DNA of 64,000 bases from NCBI GenBank assembly GCA_010909165.1, contig MU008163.1:868001-932000 (forward strand), written 5' to 3'. Position numbers and translations under genes: made by a program. The notes beneath the pieces were generated by a model. That model had not been told where the DNA came from. It searched no databases and saw only the letters and a program-made list of their open reading frames with translations. Shown one piece after another: positions 62,001-64,000 of the stretch. Within the stretch, counting starts at the first letter, position 1. Every line of letters starts with the position of its first letter. The stretch comes from Anthoceros angustus. Its lineage: Eukaryota > Streptophyta > Anthocerotopsida > Anthocerotales > Anthocerotaceae.

Positions 62001-62654
62001 CCTTTCTCTTTGCATCTGTATCCTTTGTCCCTTCTAGAGACTTGGCTTGAGGTCTTCCACCGTGATGTGCTCTTCTTGGAGAAGAGTGCCAAGCCTTCGT
62101 TGCCTTGTCCGGAAAGAACCATCAAGCTCCTCTTGTAGGAGTAATCTAACCACCTCATCAAAGGTTGGTTGATTGTCACTTGGACGCATCGCTACGGATG
62201 CCCTATAAGACAATAAAAATTGCCTACATGATGGTGGCAAACTACTCGCGACATGATCACCTTACCCTCCAAGGTTTGATCTCGCCTCCCTCATTTGATC
62301 AACCAAGCTTTTCAACTTGTTGACATGTTGTTGAACGGTCGCCTCAACCATCTTGAAGTTGGAGAATTGACTTTCCAGCAGATTTCGCTCACAATGCTCT
62401 TCTTCTCATACGTGCAAAGAATTTTCCATGCATCCCGAAGAGACACACTCGCTCAATTGTGAGAGAATGTCATCGACATTTCAGATAATATTAGCCAAGG
62501 CTTCGCATCCTTGTCTATATCCTTTTCGAGCGCCATCCGGAAGTCCATTTTCCACAAACTTCCACAATCCGTCAATGAGAAGAGATTTTAGCTTCAACTT
62601 CCATAATGTGAAGTTCCCGCCATCAAACTTCTCCACTTGACGCGTAGTCTCCAT
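59009..62654 (-). pseudogene. Copia gag-pol, frame-broken
   Basis: In minus-strand order: gag start METTRQVEKFDGGNFTLWKL (62654); a damaged zinc-knuckle region (GYRCKEKGER, about 62030); the protease-integrase linker VALGDNRSHDIKGRGVLRVH (about 61740); the integrase core LRSDNGGEYIST (about 61060) and HTEQNGVAEQT (60945); the RT start (NSLLKNKTWAITPLPHGRK, 60200) and [20 protein letters not shown]; the catalytic box YVDD (59684-59695); and RNase H GDVDGKSTTGYVFMLFG (about 59180). All enzymes needed for copia replication are traceable, but at least six frame changes separate them. Confidence 0.8.
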
Positions 62655-62846
62655 ATGCACACCTCCGAAAGCTATGCAAAGACAAGACAAAAGTTCCTCG
62701 CACCAAAACTACTACCAAGCTTCACAAATTGCAAACGAGCTTTGACACTTAGTCCGCATAACTACAAACAATGCAATAGAAGACAAGTGGCAGTCCCACT
62801 GTGGTGGTGCAGTACTTTACGCATCTCTGAACCATGCTCGATACCA

Positions 62847-63031
62847 TGTTAGAAAGAATTCCTGTGTTCAAGACATTAGAAATGGTGTGCTATGCATACA
62901 TATATAGCCTTTGGCCTTGTCATACTCTCGATAGTATGAAACCCTATCTCGCTGGATAATCCTATATACTTCTAGGACTTATACTCATAACTCTAATATG
63001 TGATGTGTTGCCAATCCTATAGATTTCAACA
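62847..63031 (-). repeat. 5' LTR of the 4CL-inserted copia element
   Basis: 185 bp. The core from ACATTAGAAATGGTGTGCTA to CTCTAATATGTGATGTG is shared with the left LTR. Confidence 0.9.
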
Positions 63032-64000
63032 GATTTCACGACAACCGGAATGGGGCAACCTTTCCTCGCTAATGGCCCCAATTCCGGGGAGTACTTGGAT
63101 CAGGGGCTTGTGGCAATAGCGAGTAGTGGAGGTCGTGGTGATCCGAAATTGTTTTCGCCTCCCTTAAGGCAAGGGAATTGTGGTTTAGTGGTCCGGCATC
63201 ATGCACGGTATATTGTTTGGATTTTAAGCTCTCGCCTCGTCATCTCTTTTGACGTTCCTTGAATTTCGAAGTCCACATTAGGTGCTCGCGCGGCAGTGCT
63301 GCACCAGTCCTCTTTCCATGCTAAGGTTGCACCTGCACTAGCCATTCTCGAATATTTATGCAGGATGATGTGCATGACCCCAAGGCGACTGCTGAAGTTT
63401 TGGACAATGAGAGATGGTTTCACATAGGATTCAGTGCGTATTTCAATTTGGAGGGCTACCTTTTCGTTGTCAGCAAGATCAGTGACCTCAGCAACTATAA
63501 AGGCTTTCAGGTGTGTTTTCTTGATGTGTTGCAAGCTCGTACCGGCCTACAAGTATGCGTGTGGCTTTAATTCGCGTGCTGAAACATCCGATATACCATC
63601 TCTGGTCCACGGCCACCCGGATGACAGGGTGCACCAGGAGGAATTGAAAGTTTTTCTGGTCATGCATCCTCAGGTCAAAGATGCTGCAGTCATACCGTGA
63701 GTGTTCAAGTTCTTCGAACGTTCTCCAACGTTTTACCGAGGCTAGCTGGTTCTTCTAAGTGCTTTTAAAAGTGCTTGTTTGCCTAAGCAAGCAGACCTTT
63801 ATACAGTATATATATCCCAGAAGATGAGAAACATGTTTGCCTGCAGGTATCCTGGTTCCATGAGTGTATACACCATTCCCATGGCATGTATAGTACATTG
63901 GACCTTGAAAATTCAACCCACCAAAGACGAGATCAAGTACTACATCGCAGAGAAGGTATACTCAAGTACTACATAGCAGAGAAGGTATACTTACAGGACT

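Larger units (their letters stand above)
58562..63031 (-). mobile_element. Ty1/copia retrotransposon in the 4CL-like gene
   Basis: LTRs at 58562-58756 and 62847-63031 start TGTTAGAAA and end in TTTCTAACA or a degraded form of it. The flanks are GATTT on both sides (58557-58561 and 63032-63036), a perfect 5-bp target duplication. The primer-binding site TGGTATCGAGCATGGT (complement at 62831-62846) and a polypurine run at 58757-58765 place the 5' LTR at the right. Total 4,470 bp, with gag, protease, integrase, RT and RNase H traces in copia order. Internal frames are broken, so it is no longer autonomous. Confidence 0.92.
57464..63960 (+). pseudogene. 4-coumarate:CoA ligase-like (acyl-activating) pseudogene
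   Basis: Plus strand, split by a copia element. The N-terminal part at 57464-57900 has FSSTQPSVPLPDEPELGFVE, LPNCIDFSVSLLASLLLGAV and VTTAKPE as in 4CL, but about 50 residues between are missing. The AMP-binding box I is altered (LLLFPSGMATESSKGVFLTH, 57950-58020; the usual S-S-G-T-T-G is lost). A piece at 58360-58490 is degenerate. Right of the element come GLVVRHHARYIV (63190) and DPKATAEVLDNERWFHIGF to YKGFQ (63380-63510), where the usual GD after H-x is changed. Then HQEELKVFLVMHPQVKDAAV (63630) with a donor, and a last exon (63846-63955). Reading frames break several times. 4CL makes hydroxycinnamoyl-CoA; this copy is dead. It probably continues past 64000. Confidence 0.75.

Overview
This is nuclear DNA from a land plant, most likely a seedless one (fern, lycophyte or bryophyte grade; not resolved). 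The support is spliceosomal genes with short GT-AG introns of about 90-130 bases, a plant PPR (PLS class) protein, phytocyanins, serine carboxypeptidase-like (SCPL) proteins, a 4-coumarate:CoA ligase (4CL) relative, a PDR-type ABC transporter exon and many Ty1/copia pieces primed by initiator tRNA-Met. Nothing here is bacterial in layout, although one protein has a bacterial or phage-like domain combination.

Layout. 1-4.6 kb: no recognisable gene, one perfect hairpin and a 38-bp tandem repeat. 4.6-20.4 kb: a large mobile-element-like block. Its minus strand carries a tandemly duplicated, frame-broken gene that joins a ParB-like domain to a DNA N-4/N-6 methylase domain, plus an accessory ORF. 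Divergent to it, on the plus strand, is a gene resembling DUF7869 (transposase or integrase-like, RNase H fold). GC-rich palindromes of one family are scattered through this block and I saw none elsewhere. 20.5-21.7 kb: two MITE-like inverted-repeat elements. 22.3-30.8 kb: two intact tandem SCPL genes of nine exons each. 31.9-38.3 kb: four phytocyanin-family genes with different copper ligands. 38.7-39.6 kb: a degenerate segmental duplicate of the 35-36 kb region. 40.0-42.4 kb: a PPR gene split by an insert carrying one ABC transporter exon. 43-44 kb: minisatellites. 44.6-47.9 kb: a gag-only LTR element. 49-54 kb: reverse-transcriptase and copia remnants. 54.0-56.3 kb: a retropepsin-like ORF and an unrecognised heptad-repeat/membrane gene. 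57.4-64 kb: a 4CL-like pseudogene split by a 4.47 kb copia element with a perfect GATTT target duplication.

The likely undescribed system is the 4.6-20.4 kb block: a plant mobile element that seems to carry its own ParB-domain DNA methyltransferase beside a transposase-like protein. Copies in this block differ mostly by 1-8 nt indels rather than substitutions, so the broken frames may be real decay or consensus error. The SCPL and phytocyanin genes, by contrast, are clean throughout.
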